DNA of 64,000 bases from contig NZ_JAGGKQ010000002.1 in NCBI RefSeq assembly GCF_017873815.1, forward strand, positions 62,001 to 126,000, given 5' to 3'. The notes under the pieces were generated by a model. That model did no database searches and was not told the DNA's origin. It worked only from the letters and a program-made list of their open reading frames with translations. This DNA is from Halorubrum alkaliphilum. GTDB taxonomy: Archaea; Halobacteriota; Halobacteria; Halobacteriales; Haloferacaceae. The position numbers and the translations under genes are program-made. This document shows positions 42,881 through 51,819 of the stretch, piece by piece; positions within the stretch are counted from its first letter, which is position 1, and every line of letters starts with the position of its first letter.

Positions 42881-43156
42881 TCACGGGTGGAACTCGTCTT
42901 CGTACTCCTCCTCGTCCTCGTCGTCGCCGTCCGGTGGCACGAACTGCCCGGTAAGAACGTAGCTCGTAATAAACAGCGCGATGAAACCGACGCCGACCGC
43001 CGCGGTCGTCCGCACCACGAACGGGAACTCGATCCACCAGAAGTAGCGGTCCGAAATGATGATGGCGATGACGGCGACGACGATCGCCTTCTGCTCGTCG
43101 GTCGGATCGCGAACGAGACCGACCACGTCCGATCTGAGATCGTCGACTAATCCCAT
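42881..43156 (-). CDS. small two-helix membrane protein
   Basis: A 91-residue protein. A charged N-terminus (MGLVDDLRSDVVGLVRDPTDEQK) is followed by two membrane segments (about residues 24-42 and 47-69) and a very acidic tail (DGDDEDEEEYEDEFHP). It overlaps the preceding aminotransferase by one base and is therefore its downstream partner in transcription. Function unknown. Confidence 0.75.
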   Translation of the reverse strand: MGLVDDLRSDVVGLVRDPTDEQKAIVVAVIAIIISDRYFWWIEFPFVVRTTAAVGVGFIALFITSYVLTGQFVPPDGDDEDEEEYEDEFHP

Positions 43157-44283
43157 CAGGCGTCACCTCCGCCTGCGGCCGCACCAGGGTGGTCGATCAC
43201 GCGGCTCACGCGTTCGAGACCCTCCTCCAACTCGTCGGTCGGGAGCCCGAACCCGATCCGGAAGCGATCGGGAAAGCCGAACAGATCGCCGGGCGCGAGC
43301 ACGACCCCCTCGCGCTCGACGACCGCGCGACAGAACTCGCGGCCGTCCTCGAACCCCTCAGGCACCGTCGGGAAGGCGTTGACGCCGACGGGATCATACC
43401 AGTCGAGGTCGTGACGATCGACCCACTCGGCGACGCGCTCGCGGTGCTCGCGGGCCAACTCGCGGTTCTCCTCCAAGATCCGATCCTCGCGCCGGCCAAG
43501 CGCCTGTTTCGCGACGTGCTGGCCGAACAGCGACGGGGAGATGGTGGTGTAGTCCTTCCAGCGCCACGCCTGCTCGACGACCGCCTCCGGCCCGGCGATC
43601 CAGCCGAACCGGAGCCCGGCCAGCCCGTACGCCTTCGTGAGGCTCGTCGTGGAGATGCCGTGGGCCCCGAAGCTCGCGACCGGCGGCTGCGGCTTCTCGG
43701 CGAGCAGCCGGTACACCTCGTCACACAGGAGGTATGCGTCGTGATCGACGGCAATGTCGTAGGCCGCCCGCATCGCCGCTTCGTCGTGGTACCGGCCGGT
43801 CGGGTTGTTCGGGTTGTTCACGACGACGACGGCGGTGTCTTCGCGGACCGCGTCGGCGACTGCGTCGGAATCGAGCTCCCACGTCGGCGGCTCCAACTCG
43901 ACTCGTGTCACCTCGCCAAACGCCTCAGGAACTGCGTGAAGCGCCTGATACGTCGGGGTGACGACGACGGCGTGGTCGCCCGAACCGACGCCATCATCAC
44001 CCGGCGGGTCATCAGTTGCGACGAGCGAGAGGAACGCGAGGAAGTTCGCCTCCTGTGTGCCGCAGGTGAAGAGGACCTCGTCGGCGCTCCGCCCGTACCG
44101 CTCGCCCACGCGGGTCCGGAACTCGGGGTCACCGTTCGTCGGGATCACGTAGCCAAGCTCGCCGGGGTCGAGATCGAATCGACCCGCGTCGAGCGACCGG
44201 ATCCCGCTCTCGGCCAGCATGATGTCGGCCTCGTGTTCGTACTCGGCGAACCAGCGTTCAAGGCCGAACGGTTCGATGCGCAT
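43156..44283 (-). CDS. pyridoxal-phosphate aminotransferase, class I/II
   Basis: A 375-residue fold-type I enzyme with VVVNNPNNPTGRYHDEAA (153-170), CDEVYRLL (187-194) and the PLP lysine K217 in TTSLTKAYGLAGLRFGW. The N-terminal MRIEPFGLERWFAEYEHEADIML is characteristic of a haloarchaeal/actinobacterial group of uncertain substrate (annotated as aspartate or capreomycidine-synthase-like aminotransferases). It is only distantly similar in arrangement to the other aminotransferase in this window. The small membrane protein follows with a one-base overlap. Confidence 0.85.
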   Translation of the reverse strand: MRIEPFGLERWFAEYEHEADIMLAESGIRSLDAGRFDLDPGELGYVIPTNGDPEFRTRVGERYGRSADEVLFTCGTQEANFLAFLSLVATDDPPGDDGVGSGDHAVVVTPTYQALHAVPEAFGEVTRVELEPPTWELDSDAVADAVREDTAVVVVNNPNNPTGRYHDEAAMRAAYDIAVDHDAYLLCDEVYRLLAEKPQPPVASFGAHGISTTSLTKAYGLAGLRFGWIAGPEAVVEQAWRWKDYTTISPSLFGQHVAKQALGRREDRILEENRELAREHRERVAEWVDRHDLDWYDPVGVNAFPTVPEGFEDGREFCRAVVEREGVVLAPGDLFGFPDRFRIGFGLPTDELEEGLERVSRVIDHPGAAAGGGDA

Positions 44284-44396
44284 ACCCGATCTGCGGTCGG
44301 CGCGAGGTTAGATGCTACGGTCGCGGTCGGCGCGATTGCGGCTCCGTTCCGCCGCCGACACCGCTTTCACCGACTAGCCGCTTCGATCGATATCGA

Positions 44397-46067
44397 ATGA
44401 TTCCTCCGACTTCGGCGTCTCCCTCGGCGTCAGAGACCTCACGTCCGACCGCACTCGCGTCCGCGACCTCACTTTCACCCGATCGGCTCGTCGAACTCGC
44501 GGACCGCGTGGACGGGAAGTCGGGCGAGAGCCTCGACGTGTTTGCGCCCGCGACGACCGAGCGGATCGGGTCGGTGCCGGCGTGTGACGAAACCGATGTT
44601 GCGACCGCTGTCGACCGGGCCCGGGAGGCTGGGGCGGCGTGGGCAGACCGTCCGATCGACGAGCGCGCGGCGGTGATCGACCGGGCCGCGGACCTGCTGC
44701 TTGCGGAGCGGTCCGCGCTCCTCGATCTGCTTCAGGCCGAAACCGGCAAGTCCCGTCGGACCGCTGTCGAAGAGCTGTTCGAGGTGCCGCTCGCCTGCGA
44801 GTACGCGGCTCGGAAGGGTCCGGACGCGATTGCTGAGGACCGACGGAACGCCGCGGTCCCGGGGCTCTCGACAGCGACGGTCACTTACGAGCCGGTTGGC
44901 GTTGTGGGCGTGATCTCGCCGTGGAACTACCCCCTCACGCTGTCGGTTGCGGACGTGGTCCCCGCGTTGCTCGCGGGCAACGCGGTCGTGCTTAAACCGG
45001 ACGAGAAGACGCCGTACACCGCGCTCGCGCTCGCAGAGATACTCGAAACAGCCGGACTTCCCGAGGACGTGCTGACCGTGGTGACCGGCGAGGGACCGAC
45101 CGTGGGGCCCGCCCTGATCGACCGTGTCGACCACGTCGCGTTCACCGGGAGCACGGAGACGGGTCGGATCGTCGCGGAGCGTGCCGGGCGCAACCTGATC
45201 GACTGCTCGCTGGAGCTCGGCGGCAACAACCCACTCGTCGTACTCGACGATGCCGACATCGAAGCGGCGGCTCGGGGCGCGGTCCAAGTCTGTTTTGCGA
45301 ACGCGGGACAGCTCTGTCTGGCGGCCGAGCGGATCTACGTCGTCGAGTCCGCCTACGACGCATTCCTCGACGCCTTCGTTCGCGAGACGGAGCGACTGAC
45401 GCTCGGAACCGGCTACGACTACGACGACGACCTCGGCTCGCTGATCGACGCCGACCAACTCGACCGGGTGCGATCACACGTCGATGACGCCAGAGAGCGC
45501 GGCGCAACTGTCGAGACCGGGGGTCGCCATCGTCCGGATATCGGCCCCTACTGTTTCGAGCCAACCGTGCTGACCGGGGTCGACCCGGACGCGACTGTCG
45601 CCTGCGAGGAGACGTTCGGGCCCGTCGTCTCCGTGACGCCCGTTCCTGATGTCGACGCCGCGGTCGCGGCCGCAAACGACTCGCCGTACGGTCTCAACGC
45701 GAGCGTCTGGACCGCCGACCGAAAGCGCGGCGCGGCGGTCGCTCGCCGGATCGACTGCGGGACCGTCTCCGTGAACGACGGATTCCTGACCGGCTGGGGC
45801 GCGCGCGACGCGCCGATGGGAGGATTCGGCGACTCGGGGATCGGCCGGCGGAACGGCCCGGAGGGAGTCCGGCGGTTTACGGAGTCGCGGACGGTCGGCG
45901 TCTCTCGAATCGGCCCGTTCACCTTCCCCGACCGGATCCCGACCGGGTGGTTCGTCCGTGGGGCGTTCGCTGCGACGACTGCGGGACGCCGGCTCTCGAA
46001 GGCGGGTCGCCGCCTGAAAAACGGAACGGTCGGACGGCTCAAACGGGGGGTGTTCGGGCGGGAGTGA
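44397..46067 (+). CDS. aldehyde dehydrogenase (succinate-semialdehyde dehydrogenase-like)
   Basis: A 556-residue NAD(P)-dependent enzyme. GVISPWNYPLTLSV, AGNAVVLKPDEKTPYTAL and VAFTGSTETGRIVAERAG form the cofactor region. The catalytic residues are E273 in SLELGGNNPLVVLDDADIE and C307 in NAGQLCLAAERIYV. A 30-residue Ser/Thr-rich N-terminal extension and a basic C-terminal tail of about 45 residues (AGRRLSKAGRRLKNG) lengthen the usual 480-residue core; the tail could associate with the membrane. The aldehyde substrate is not fixed by these motifs, although the overall pattern is of the succinate-semialdehyde/gamma-aminobutyraldehyde group. Confidence 0.87.
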   Translation: MIPPTSASPSASETSRPTALASATSLSPDRLVELADRVDGKSGESLDVFAPATTERIGSVPACDETDVATAVDRAREAGAAWADRPIDERAAVIDRAADLLLAERSALLDLLQAETGKSRRTAVEELFEVPLACEYAARKGPDAIAEDRRNAAVPGLSTATVTYEPVGVVGVISPWNYPLTLSVADVVPALLAGNAVVLKPDEKTPYTALALAEILETAGLPEDVLTVVTGEGPTVGPALIDRVDHVAFTGSTETGRIVAERAGRNLIDCSLELGGNNPLVVLDDADIEAAARGAVQVCFANAGQLCLAAERIYVVESAYDAFLDAFVRETERLTLGTGYDYDDDLGSLIDADQLDRVRSHVDDARERGATVETGGRHRPDIGPYCFEPTVLTGVDPDATVACEETFGPVVSVTPVPDVDAAVAAANDSPYGLNASVWTADRKRGAAVARRIDCGTVSVNDGFLTGWGARDAPMGGFGDSGIGRRNGPEGVRRFTESRTVGVSRIGPFTFPDRIPTGWFVRGAFAATTAGRRLSKAGRRLKNGTVGRLKRGVFGRE

Positions 46068-46184
46068 ACCGTCGGCAAGTCCGAGGGGAAGACGGCGATG
46101 TTTAAGTCGCGTAGCCCGTTGGACCGATAGACCGATCGCTCCGACGACCGGGTCGCCGGGGCGACGTCGTCACGCCACGACACA

Positions 46185-47213
46185 ATGCAACAGTACCTCG
46201 ACCTCGTCGACGACACGCTCTCGACGGGCACGTACAAGCCGAACCGCACCGGCGTGGACACCATCGCGACGTTCAGCGGCCAGTACACCGTCGACCTCGC
46301 GGAGGGGTTCCCCCTGCTGACGACGAAGCGGATGGACGGCTACCGCTGGAACTCGCTCATCCACGAGGTGCTGTGGTACCTCTCCGGCGAGGAACACGTC
46401 CGCAACCTGCGGGAGGAGACGAAAATATGGGACGCCTGGGCCGACGAGGAGGGACTGCTCGATACCGCCTACGGTCGGTTCTGGCGGCGGTTCCCGGTAC
46501 CGGACGAGGCCGACGGACTGCCGGGCGAGACGTGGCCCGACGACGCCCATCGCTGGGTGACCGTCGAGGAGGGGCCGGACGGGACCGAACGCCGGACCTT
46601 CGATCAGATCGAGTACGTGCTCGACACGCTCCGTGAGAACCCCCACTCCCGACGGATGGTCGTGAACGCGTGGCACCCGGCGAACGCGACCGTCTCGACG
46701 CTCCCGCCGTGTCACTACACGTTCGTCGTGAACGTTCAAAACGGCAAGCTCAACCTCCATCTCACGCAGCGCTCCGGCGACATCGCGCTCGGCGTCCCGT
46801 TCAACATCGCCGCGTACGCGCTGCTCGCGAACGCGCTGGCCCAACGAACCGGCTTCGAGGTCGGCGAGTTCGGCCACACGGTGGTGGACGCACACGTCTA
46901 CTGCGGACGGGGCGACCGCGGCGAGTGGTACGCCGAGAACCTCCCTCGAGTTCAGGAGCGGCTGGCGAACGTCGAGGACGACGCCGACTACCTGCGCGTA
47001 AAGGAGTGGGTGGCGGACGCCGCGCCCGCCGAGGCCGACGGTGAGGGGGGGTACGACCACGTTCCCGGGCTGCTCGAACAGCTCTCGCGCGAGCCGCGCG
47101 ACCGGCCGCGGATCGAGATAGCCGACGTCCCGCTCGACGAACTGACGTACGACGACGTCGAGGTCGTCGACTACGACTCCGCGGAGGGGCTCTCCTTCGC
47201 GGTCGCGGAGTGA
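46185..47213 (+). CDS. thyA: thymidylate synthase (ThyA type)
   Basis: A 342-residue enzyme making dTMP from dUMP with methylene-tetrahydrofolate. The nucleophile is C176 in STLPPCHYTFVVNV; RRMVVNAWHP, THLTQRSGDIALGVPFN-like QRSGDIALGVPFNIAAYALL and GEFGHTVVDAHVY follow. It is longer than bacterial ThyA because of an insertion near residues 270-300 rich in Ala, Glu and Asp. A TATA-like GTTTAAGTC lies about 80 bases upstream. Its stop codon overlaps the start of the dihydrofolate reductase gene (TGATG), the standard thyA-folA pairing. Confidence 0.93.
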   Translation: MQQYLDLVDDTLSTGTYKPNRTGVDTIATFSGQYTVDLAEGFPLLTTKRMDGYRWNSLIHEVLWYLSGEEHVRNLREETKIWDAWADEEGLLDTAYGRFWRRFPVPDEADGLPGETWPDDAHRWVTVEEGPDGTERRTFDQIEYVLDTLRENPHSRRMVVNAWHPANATVSTLPPCHYTFVVNVQNGKLNLHLTQRSGDIALGVPFNIAAYALLANALAQRTGFEVGEFGHTVVDAHVYCGRGDRGEWYAENLPRVQERLANVEDDADYLRVKEWVADAAPAEADGEGGYDHVPGLLEQLSREPRDRPRIEIADVPLDELTYDDVEVVDYDSAEGLSFAVAE

Positions 47214-47821
47214 TGGCGGAGGACGACGGCGGGGCGGCCGGGCGTGGCGACCGCGGCGACTCGGATTTCCCCGACGATGTCGACCTCGTCCTCGTCGCGG
47301 CGGTCGCTGAGAACGGCGTCATCGGCGTTGACGCGGGGATGCCGTGGCACTACCCCGCCGACCTCGCACATTTCAAACGTCTGACGACCGGCCATCCCGT
47401 GATCGTCGGGCGAACGACCTACGAGAGCATCGTCGAGCGGATCGGCGGCCCGCTCCCGGAGCGGACGAGCGTCGTTCTCTCCACCCGCGATCTCGACCTC
47501 CCCGACGGTGCGGTCCTCGCCGGTGACCTCGACGAGGCAATCAATCGGGCCACGGACGCGGCAGCCAGCAGGGGTGTCGATACCGTCTACGTGATCGGCG
47601 GCGCGACCGTTTATAAGGAGCTTCTGCCGCTCGCGGACCGAATGGTCCTGACGGAGATTCCCGAACGACCCGAGGGAGACACGTACTTTCCGGAGTGGGA
47701 CCCGGACGTGTGGGCGGAGAACGCCCGCGAAACGCCGGACAAGGCGGGCAGCGACGGCAACGACAGCGACGACCTCGCCTTCGTAACCTACGAGCGGACC
47801 ACGGATCGACCGGATCGGTGA
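47213..47821 (+). CDS. folA: dihydrofolate reductase, thyA-linked (HdrB-like)
   Basis: A 202-residue enzyme that regenerates tetrahydrofolate after thymidylate synthesis. After an acidic N-terminal extension of about 22 residues, VAAVAENGVIGVDAGMPWHYPADLAHFKRLT carries the active-site region, followed by PVIVGRTTYESI, VVLSTRDLDLP and VYVIGGATVYKELLPLADRMVLTEI. The one-base overlap with thyA matches the hdrB arrangement of Haloferax volcanii. A second, shorter DHFR lies at 61535-62041. The start at 47213 keeps the overlap with the thyA stop; a GTG one codon earlier is also in frame. Confidence 0.9.
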   Translation: MAEDDGGAAGRGDRGDSDFPDDVDLVLVAAVAENGVIGVDAGMPWHYPADLAHFKRLTTGHPVIVGRTTYESIVERIGGPLPERTSVVLSTRDLDLPDGAVLAGDLDEAINRATDAAASRGVDTVYVIGGATVYKELLPLADRMVLTEIPERPEGDTYFPEWDPDVWAENARETPDKAGSDGNDSDDLAFVTYERTTDRPDR

Positions 47822-47849
47822 CCGGCCTGCGGCTCTCCCGCTCGGCGAC

Positions 47850-48779
47850 TCACCTTTTTAATGGTGCGACGGCAGTGGAGAGCATTCGCGACGTGTTCGC
47901 CCAGAGTCCGCTGACGAGGAGGAAGCCGACGAAGATGACGGCGAACCCGGCCATCGACAACACGGAGAGCGTCTCGCCGAGCAGCGCCCACCCCCCGACC
48001 GCGGAGACGACCGGGACGAAGTAGAACAGCAGGTTCGCCCGCGTCGGGTCGGTCTCGTCGATCAGCGCGAAGTACGCGAGATACGCGATCGCGCCGGAGA
48101 ACACGCCGACGTACAGCAGTGCGGCGACCGCGGCGGGTGCCATCGTCACTCCCGCCATCGACTCGCCGGCCGCGAAGCTCATCGCGTGTGAGAGCACCGC
48201 CGCGATCGGAACCCCCCAGACGGTGCGAGCCGTGCTCGAAATGGTCGCGTCCGCGCGGCGGATCAACACGACGCCGAGCGCGCCGACGACGGCGGCGGCG
48301 AACAGCAACGGCACCCCGGGTCCGTTTCCGAGCAGCGCCGAGGGTTCGGGGTTCGCGACCAGCACGACGCCGAGGAGTCCGAGCCCCATTCCGGCGATCC
48401 CCCGGTGTGAGAGTCGCTCCGTGCTGAGCAGGAGTCCGGCGAACACCGGCGTCAGGATCGGATTGAGGCTGAAGACGACGGCCGCCACGCCGCTCGTCAC
48501 GTACTGCTGACCGAGGAACAACAGCGCGTTGGTGAGGCCGATGACGAGCGCGCCCGTCGCGAGGATTCCGGCCACGTCGCCGAGCGTCCGGGGTCGCAGG
48601 TCCGCCCAGGAGAGGCGAGTCGCGGCGAACGCCGCCAACACGACCGCGCCGATGTCGAACCGAAGGGCGACGAACAGCAGCGGCGGGAGGTGGTCGAGCC
48701 CGACCTTCGCCGCGACGAAGGTCCCGCCGAAGAGAACGGCCGAGACCACGAACAGGAGGCCAGTTCGTCGGTTCAACAC
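47850..48779 (-). CDS. EamA/DMT-family transporter
   Basis: A 309-residue protein with ten hydrophobic segments in two homologous halves. FVVSAVLFGGTFVAAKVGLDHLPP opens the first EamA domain and VVFSLNPILTPVFAGLLLSTERLSHRGIAGMGLGLLGVVL is its typical end (abbreviated: NPILTPVFAGLLLSTERLS). The second half closes with FYFVPVVSAVGGWALLGETL. Substrates of such exporters include amino acids and metabolites and cannot be predicted. The gene is convergent with folA, its stop 29 bases away. Confidence 0.85.
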   Translation of the reverse strand: MLNRRTGLLFVVSAVLFGGTFVAAKVGLDHLPPLLFVALRFDIGAVVLAAFAATRLSWADLRPRTLGDVAGILATGALVIGLTNALLFLGQQYVTSGVAAVVFSLNPILTPVFAGLLLSTERLSHRGIAGMGLGLLGVVLVANPEPSALLGNGPGVPLLFAAAVVGALGVVLIRRADATISSTARTVWGVPIAAVLSHAMSFAAGESMAGVTMAPAAVAALLYVGVFSGAIAYLAYFALIDETDPTRANLLFYFVPVVSAVGGWALLGETLSVLSMAGFAVIFVGFLLVSGLWANTSRMLSTAVAPLKR

Positions 48780-49019
48780 GCTACTGTCTCACCTCGGGAT
48801 CCGGGTTGGGTGAACCGAGGGCCGGGGGAACCCGGCGTCGATCGTGGGGAGGTCGTCATGTACCACACTCGGGGTTCAGGACGGATAACGGACTCCAGAA
48901 AACGTTCCACGGCGGGAAATCGGCCGGCTCGGTGACAGAGTTTCATCCCCTGAAACGGGCACCTCAGTCGACGGCGCAAAGAGCGAAGCCGGTTTATTTC
49001 GCTGGACGCTGGGAAACGT

Positions 49020-49814
49020 ATGAAGCGTCCGCTCGACGAGATCGAGTTTCTCGCCCGCTCGACGAATCGCGTCGAGGTGTTACAGCTGTTAGCGGCGGAG
49101 CCGCACACTCGGGGAGAACTCGCAACCGCCACGGGTGCCTCACAGGCGACGCTCGGGCGGATCCTCGAGGACTTCGTCGAGCGGTCGTGGGTGACGAGGT
49201 CGGATCACACGTACAGCGCGACGGCCACCGGGAGGCTCGTCGCCGAAGGGGTCGACGAACTCGTGTCGGTGCTCGAAACCGAGGGCAAGCTACGTGACGT
49301 AATAACGTATCTCCCGACAGCAGAGCTGGGATTCGACCTGCGTCAACTCGCCGACGCGACGGTGACCACCCCGAGCAGAACACGTCCGAGCGCGCCACTC
49401 CAACGTGTGCTCGAAGGAATGAGAGGTGCCCGAACGCTGCGTGCGTTCTCGCACACGCTCAACGAACAGAGTCTCACGATCGCTCACGAGCGCGTCACCG
49501 CCGGCGCGCAGGAGTTCGAGGCGGTTCTCTCCACCGGCGCGATCGACGCGCTCGCGTCGGACGACCGCCTCTGGACGCGGCTGCGAGCACTGGTCGATCA
49601 CGACGGCGCGGAGATCAGGGTCTCCCACGAGGAGATACCGATCTCCGTCACCGTCGCCGACGACACGGTGTACGTCCTCGTTCGCGACGACGGCGGGATC
49701 CTCAGGGCCGCCATCCACACCGACGATCCGGAGGTGCGCGAGTGGGCATCGGAAGCGTTCTCGACGCACTGGGAGCGGTCACGTCCGTTCGATCCGGCGG
49801 CATACGACCGGTGA
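49020..49814 (+). CDS. winged-helix transcriptional regulator, FilR1-like
   Basis: A 264-residue protein. The N-terminal winged helix-turn-helix is IEFLARSTNRVEVLQLLAAEPHTRGELATATGASQATLGRILEDFVERSWV (helices within 8-58; the recognition helix lies near SQATLGRILEDF). The C-terminal 150 residues form a ligand-type domain (EAVLSTGAIDALASDDRLW, EEIPISVTVADDTVYVLVRDDGG) that resembles the FilR1/DUF1724 effector domain. Such regulators are numerous in haloarchaea. A GGTTTATTTCGC TATA-like box lies about 30 bases before the ATG. Targets are unknown; the neighbouring convergent ABC operon is one candidate. Confidence 0.8.
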   Translation: MKRPLDEIEFLARSTNRVEVLQLLAAEPHTRGELATATGASQATLGRILEDFVERSWVTRSDHTYSATATGRLVAEGVDELVSVLETEGKLRDVITYLPTAELGFDLRQLADATVTTPSRTRPSAPLQRVLEGMRGARTLRAFSHTLNEQSLTIAHERVTAGAQEFEAVLSTGAIDALASDDRLWTRLRALVDHDGAEIRVSHEEIPISVTVADDTVYVLVRDDGGILRAAIHTDDPEVREWASEAFSTHWERSRPFDPAAYDR

Positions 49815-49837
49815 GCGTCCCGTCCGACGCACGGGTC

Positions 49838-49902
49838 TCGAACGGGCGAGTCGAACGGGCGAGTCAAACGGGCGAGTCGAACGGGCGAGTCGAACGGTCC
49901 GG
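49838..49902. repeat. 13-base tandem repeat, five units
   Basis: TCGAACGGGCGAG occurs four times in a row (the third unit has one change) and is followed by a diverged fifth unit. It lies in the 100-base gap between the convergent ends of the HTH regulator and the ABC permease. The period of 13 is not a codon multiple, so it is not a duplicated coding segment. Confidence 0.9.
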
Positions 49903-49915
49903 TGGGCCGAACTAC

Positions 49916-51052
49916 TTAGCTCCGCAGCGCCTCGACGGGCCGTTCGTTTGCGGCCTTCCACGCCGGGTACGCGCCGCTCACGAGCCCGACGCCGACGCCG
50001 AACCCGAGCGCCAACAGGAGGTAGTAGCCGTTCGTCGGGTCCAGAACGATCGCGGCGTCGACCGCGGGGGTCGCGGCGACGAGCGCGGCGACGATGAGGA
50101 CGGTCAGCGCCGTCCCGATGGCCGCACCGATCGCGCCGATGAGGCCGGCCTCCGCGAGCAACACGCGAAGGACGTCACGCCGGGTCACGCCGACCGCCCG
50201 CATCACGCCGATCTCCTGTCGGCGCTCGACGGTGCTCATGAGCATCACGTTGAGGATCGAGACGCCCGCGACGACGAGCGAGATGCCGCCCAACCCGAGC
50301 AGGAACGTTCCGAGGAGGTCGAAGAACTCGTCGATCTCGTCGACGATCGCGGCCAGTTCGAACACGTCGACGCGCTCCTCGCGGTCGTTCACGGACTCGC
50401 GGACGGCGTCCGCGGCCGCCCGCGCCTCCCCGCCCGTCTCGGAGACGACGAGCACCTGATCGTAGCCGTCGGCGGCGAACGCCGACTCCGGCAGGAAAAC
50501 GGCGTCGTCGGGCGCGACCGGGCTGAACGTCTGTGACTCCGCCAGCACGGCGACCACGCGGGTCTGTCCGCCCGCGACCTCGACGCGGTCGCCGACGCCC
50601 ACGTCGAGGTCGGCCGCGAGCCCGGCCCCGAGGATCGCGCCCTGTCTGTGTCGCTCCGGGACGCGCCCCTCGGCCGCCTCGAACGCGATCCCGGGCTGTT
50701 CGACGCCGTAGACGGTCGCGAACCCCTGTTCCGTCGGGCCGGAGACGACCGCGCCGTCGGAGTACAGCGGGACGACCGCGGGCTCGCCGACCGCCCGACG
50801 GATCGCGGCGATGTCGGCCTCCGAGAGCGACTCCACGCCCGCGTCGGCGTTCGGCGAGAGCACGACCTGCGTGCCGATGTCGCCGATGGCGTCGTCCGCA
50901 CCGAGCGCGAGCACGTTCCCGAAGATCCCGAGCACGGCGACCGCGAGCACGCCGATACAGACGCCCAGAACGGCGAGTACGGTCCGTACCCGGTTGCGCC
51001 GGAGGTTCCGCGAGGCCATCGCGATCGCCGGTCGCCACGCGCCCGGATTCAT
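49916..51052 (-). CDS. ABC transporter permease, MacB/FtsX type
   Basis: A 378-residue protein with one N-terminal membrane helix (about 20-40), a large extracytoplasmic domain (about 45-235) and three C-terminal helices. NLRRNRVRTVLAVLGVCIGVLAV at the start and ILNVMLMSTVERRQEIGVMRAVGVTRRDVLRVLLAEA are the MacB/FtsX hallmarks. Proteins of this type do not form classical channels but act as mechanotransmission or lipoprotein-handling devices. Its start overlaps the ATPase stop by four bases. Confidence 0.88.
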   Translation of the reverse strand: MNPGAWRPAIAMASRNLRRNRVRTVLAVLGVCIGVLAVAVLGIFGNVLALGADDAIGDIGTQVVLSPNADAGVESLSEADIAAIRRAVGEPAVVPLYSDGAVVSGPTEQGFATVYGVEQPGIAFEAAEGRVPERHRQGAILGAGLAADLDVGVGDRVEVAGGQTRVVAVLAESQTFSPVAPDDAVFLPESAFAADGYDQVLVVSETGGEARAAADAVRESVNDREERVDVFELAAIVDEIDEFFDLLGTFLLGLGGISLVVAGVSILNVMLMSTVERRQEIGVMRAVGVTRRDVLRVLLAEAGLIGAIGAAIGTALTVLIVAALVAATPAVDAAIVLDPTNGYYLLLALGFGVGVGLVSGAYPAWKAANERPVEALRS

Positions 51053-51819
51053 CGCTCCTCACTCGGTGCGGGTGACGGGTCGCCGAAGAGGTCGGGCCCC
51101 TCGTCGTCGCTCTCGTTCCCGTCGCTCTCGTTCCCGTCGTCCCCTTCACGCGGCTTCCCGCCGACGAGTACGCCGTCCGTGAGTTCGACGACCCGATCGG
51201 CGTACTCCTCGACGAGCGCGTCGTGGGTCACGGCGATCACGGCGACGCCCTCGGACCGGACCCGCTCGAACTCAGCGAGGATCGACTCGCCCGTGTCGGT
51301 GTCGAGATTCCCGGTCGGCTCGTCCGCCAGCAACACGTCGGGGTCGTTTATGAGCGATCGCGCGATCGCGACCCGCTGTTTCTGGCCACCGGACAGCTCG
51401 GTCGGCTCGTGGTCCAGCCGGTCTCCGAGTCCGAACCGCTCCAAGAGCGACGCGGCCCGGTCGGTCGCGTCACCGGGGTCGAACGCGGTCGGTAACGCGA
51501 CGTTCTCGACCGCGGTCAGCGTCGGCAGCAGATGGAAGTCCTGGAAAACGAACCCGATCGACTCCTTCCGGGCCGTCGTTCGCTCCCCGACAGAGAGGCT
51601 CGTCACGTCGGTCCCGGAGAGCAGTCGTCGCCCGTCAGTCGGGTCATCGAGCAGGCCGAGAACGTTAAGCAGCGTCGACTTTCCGGAGCCGCTCGGACCG
51701 ACGACCGCGACGAACTCCCCCGGATCGACCGCGAGATCGACGGCATCGAGCGCGACCACGGGTTCCGTACCCCCTCCGGGGTACCGCTTCGTCACGTCCT
51801 CCAGCGCGACGCTATACAT
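51049..51819 (-). CDS. ABC transporter ATP-binding protein, MacB/LolD type
   Basis: A 256-residue ATPase. Walker A GPSGSGKST (41-49), signature LSGGQKQRVAIARSL, Walker B VLLADEPTGNLD and the H-loop VTHDA are all present, and the sequence is of the LolD/MacB branch that pairs with FtsX-like permeases. The C-terminal 35 residues are acidic with the repeat GNESDGNESD. The start at 51819 (MYSVALEDVTKRYPGG) overlaps by eight bases the stop of the exported protein upstream; longer frames overlap that gene fully and are excluded. Confidence 0.9.
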   Translation of the reverse strand: MYSVALEDVTKRYPGGGTEPVVALDAVDLAVDPGEFVAVVGPSGSGKSTLLNVLGLLDDPTDGRRLLSGTDVTSLSVGERTTARKESIGFVFQDFHLLPTLTAVENVALPTAFDPGDATDRAASLLERFGLGDRLDHEPTELSGGQKQRVAIARSLINDPDVLLADEPTGNLDTDTGESILAEFERVRSEGVAVIAVTHDALVEEYADRVVELTDGVLVGGKPREGDDGNESDGNESDDEGPDLFGDPSPAPSEER

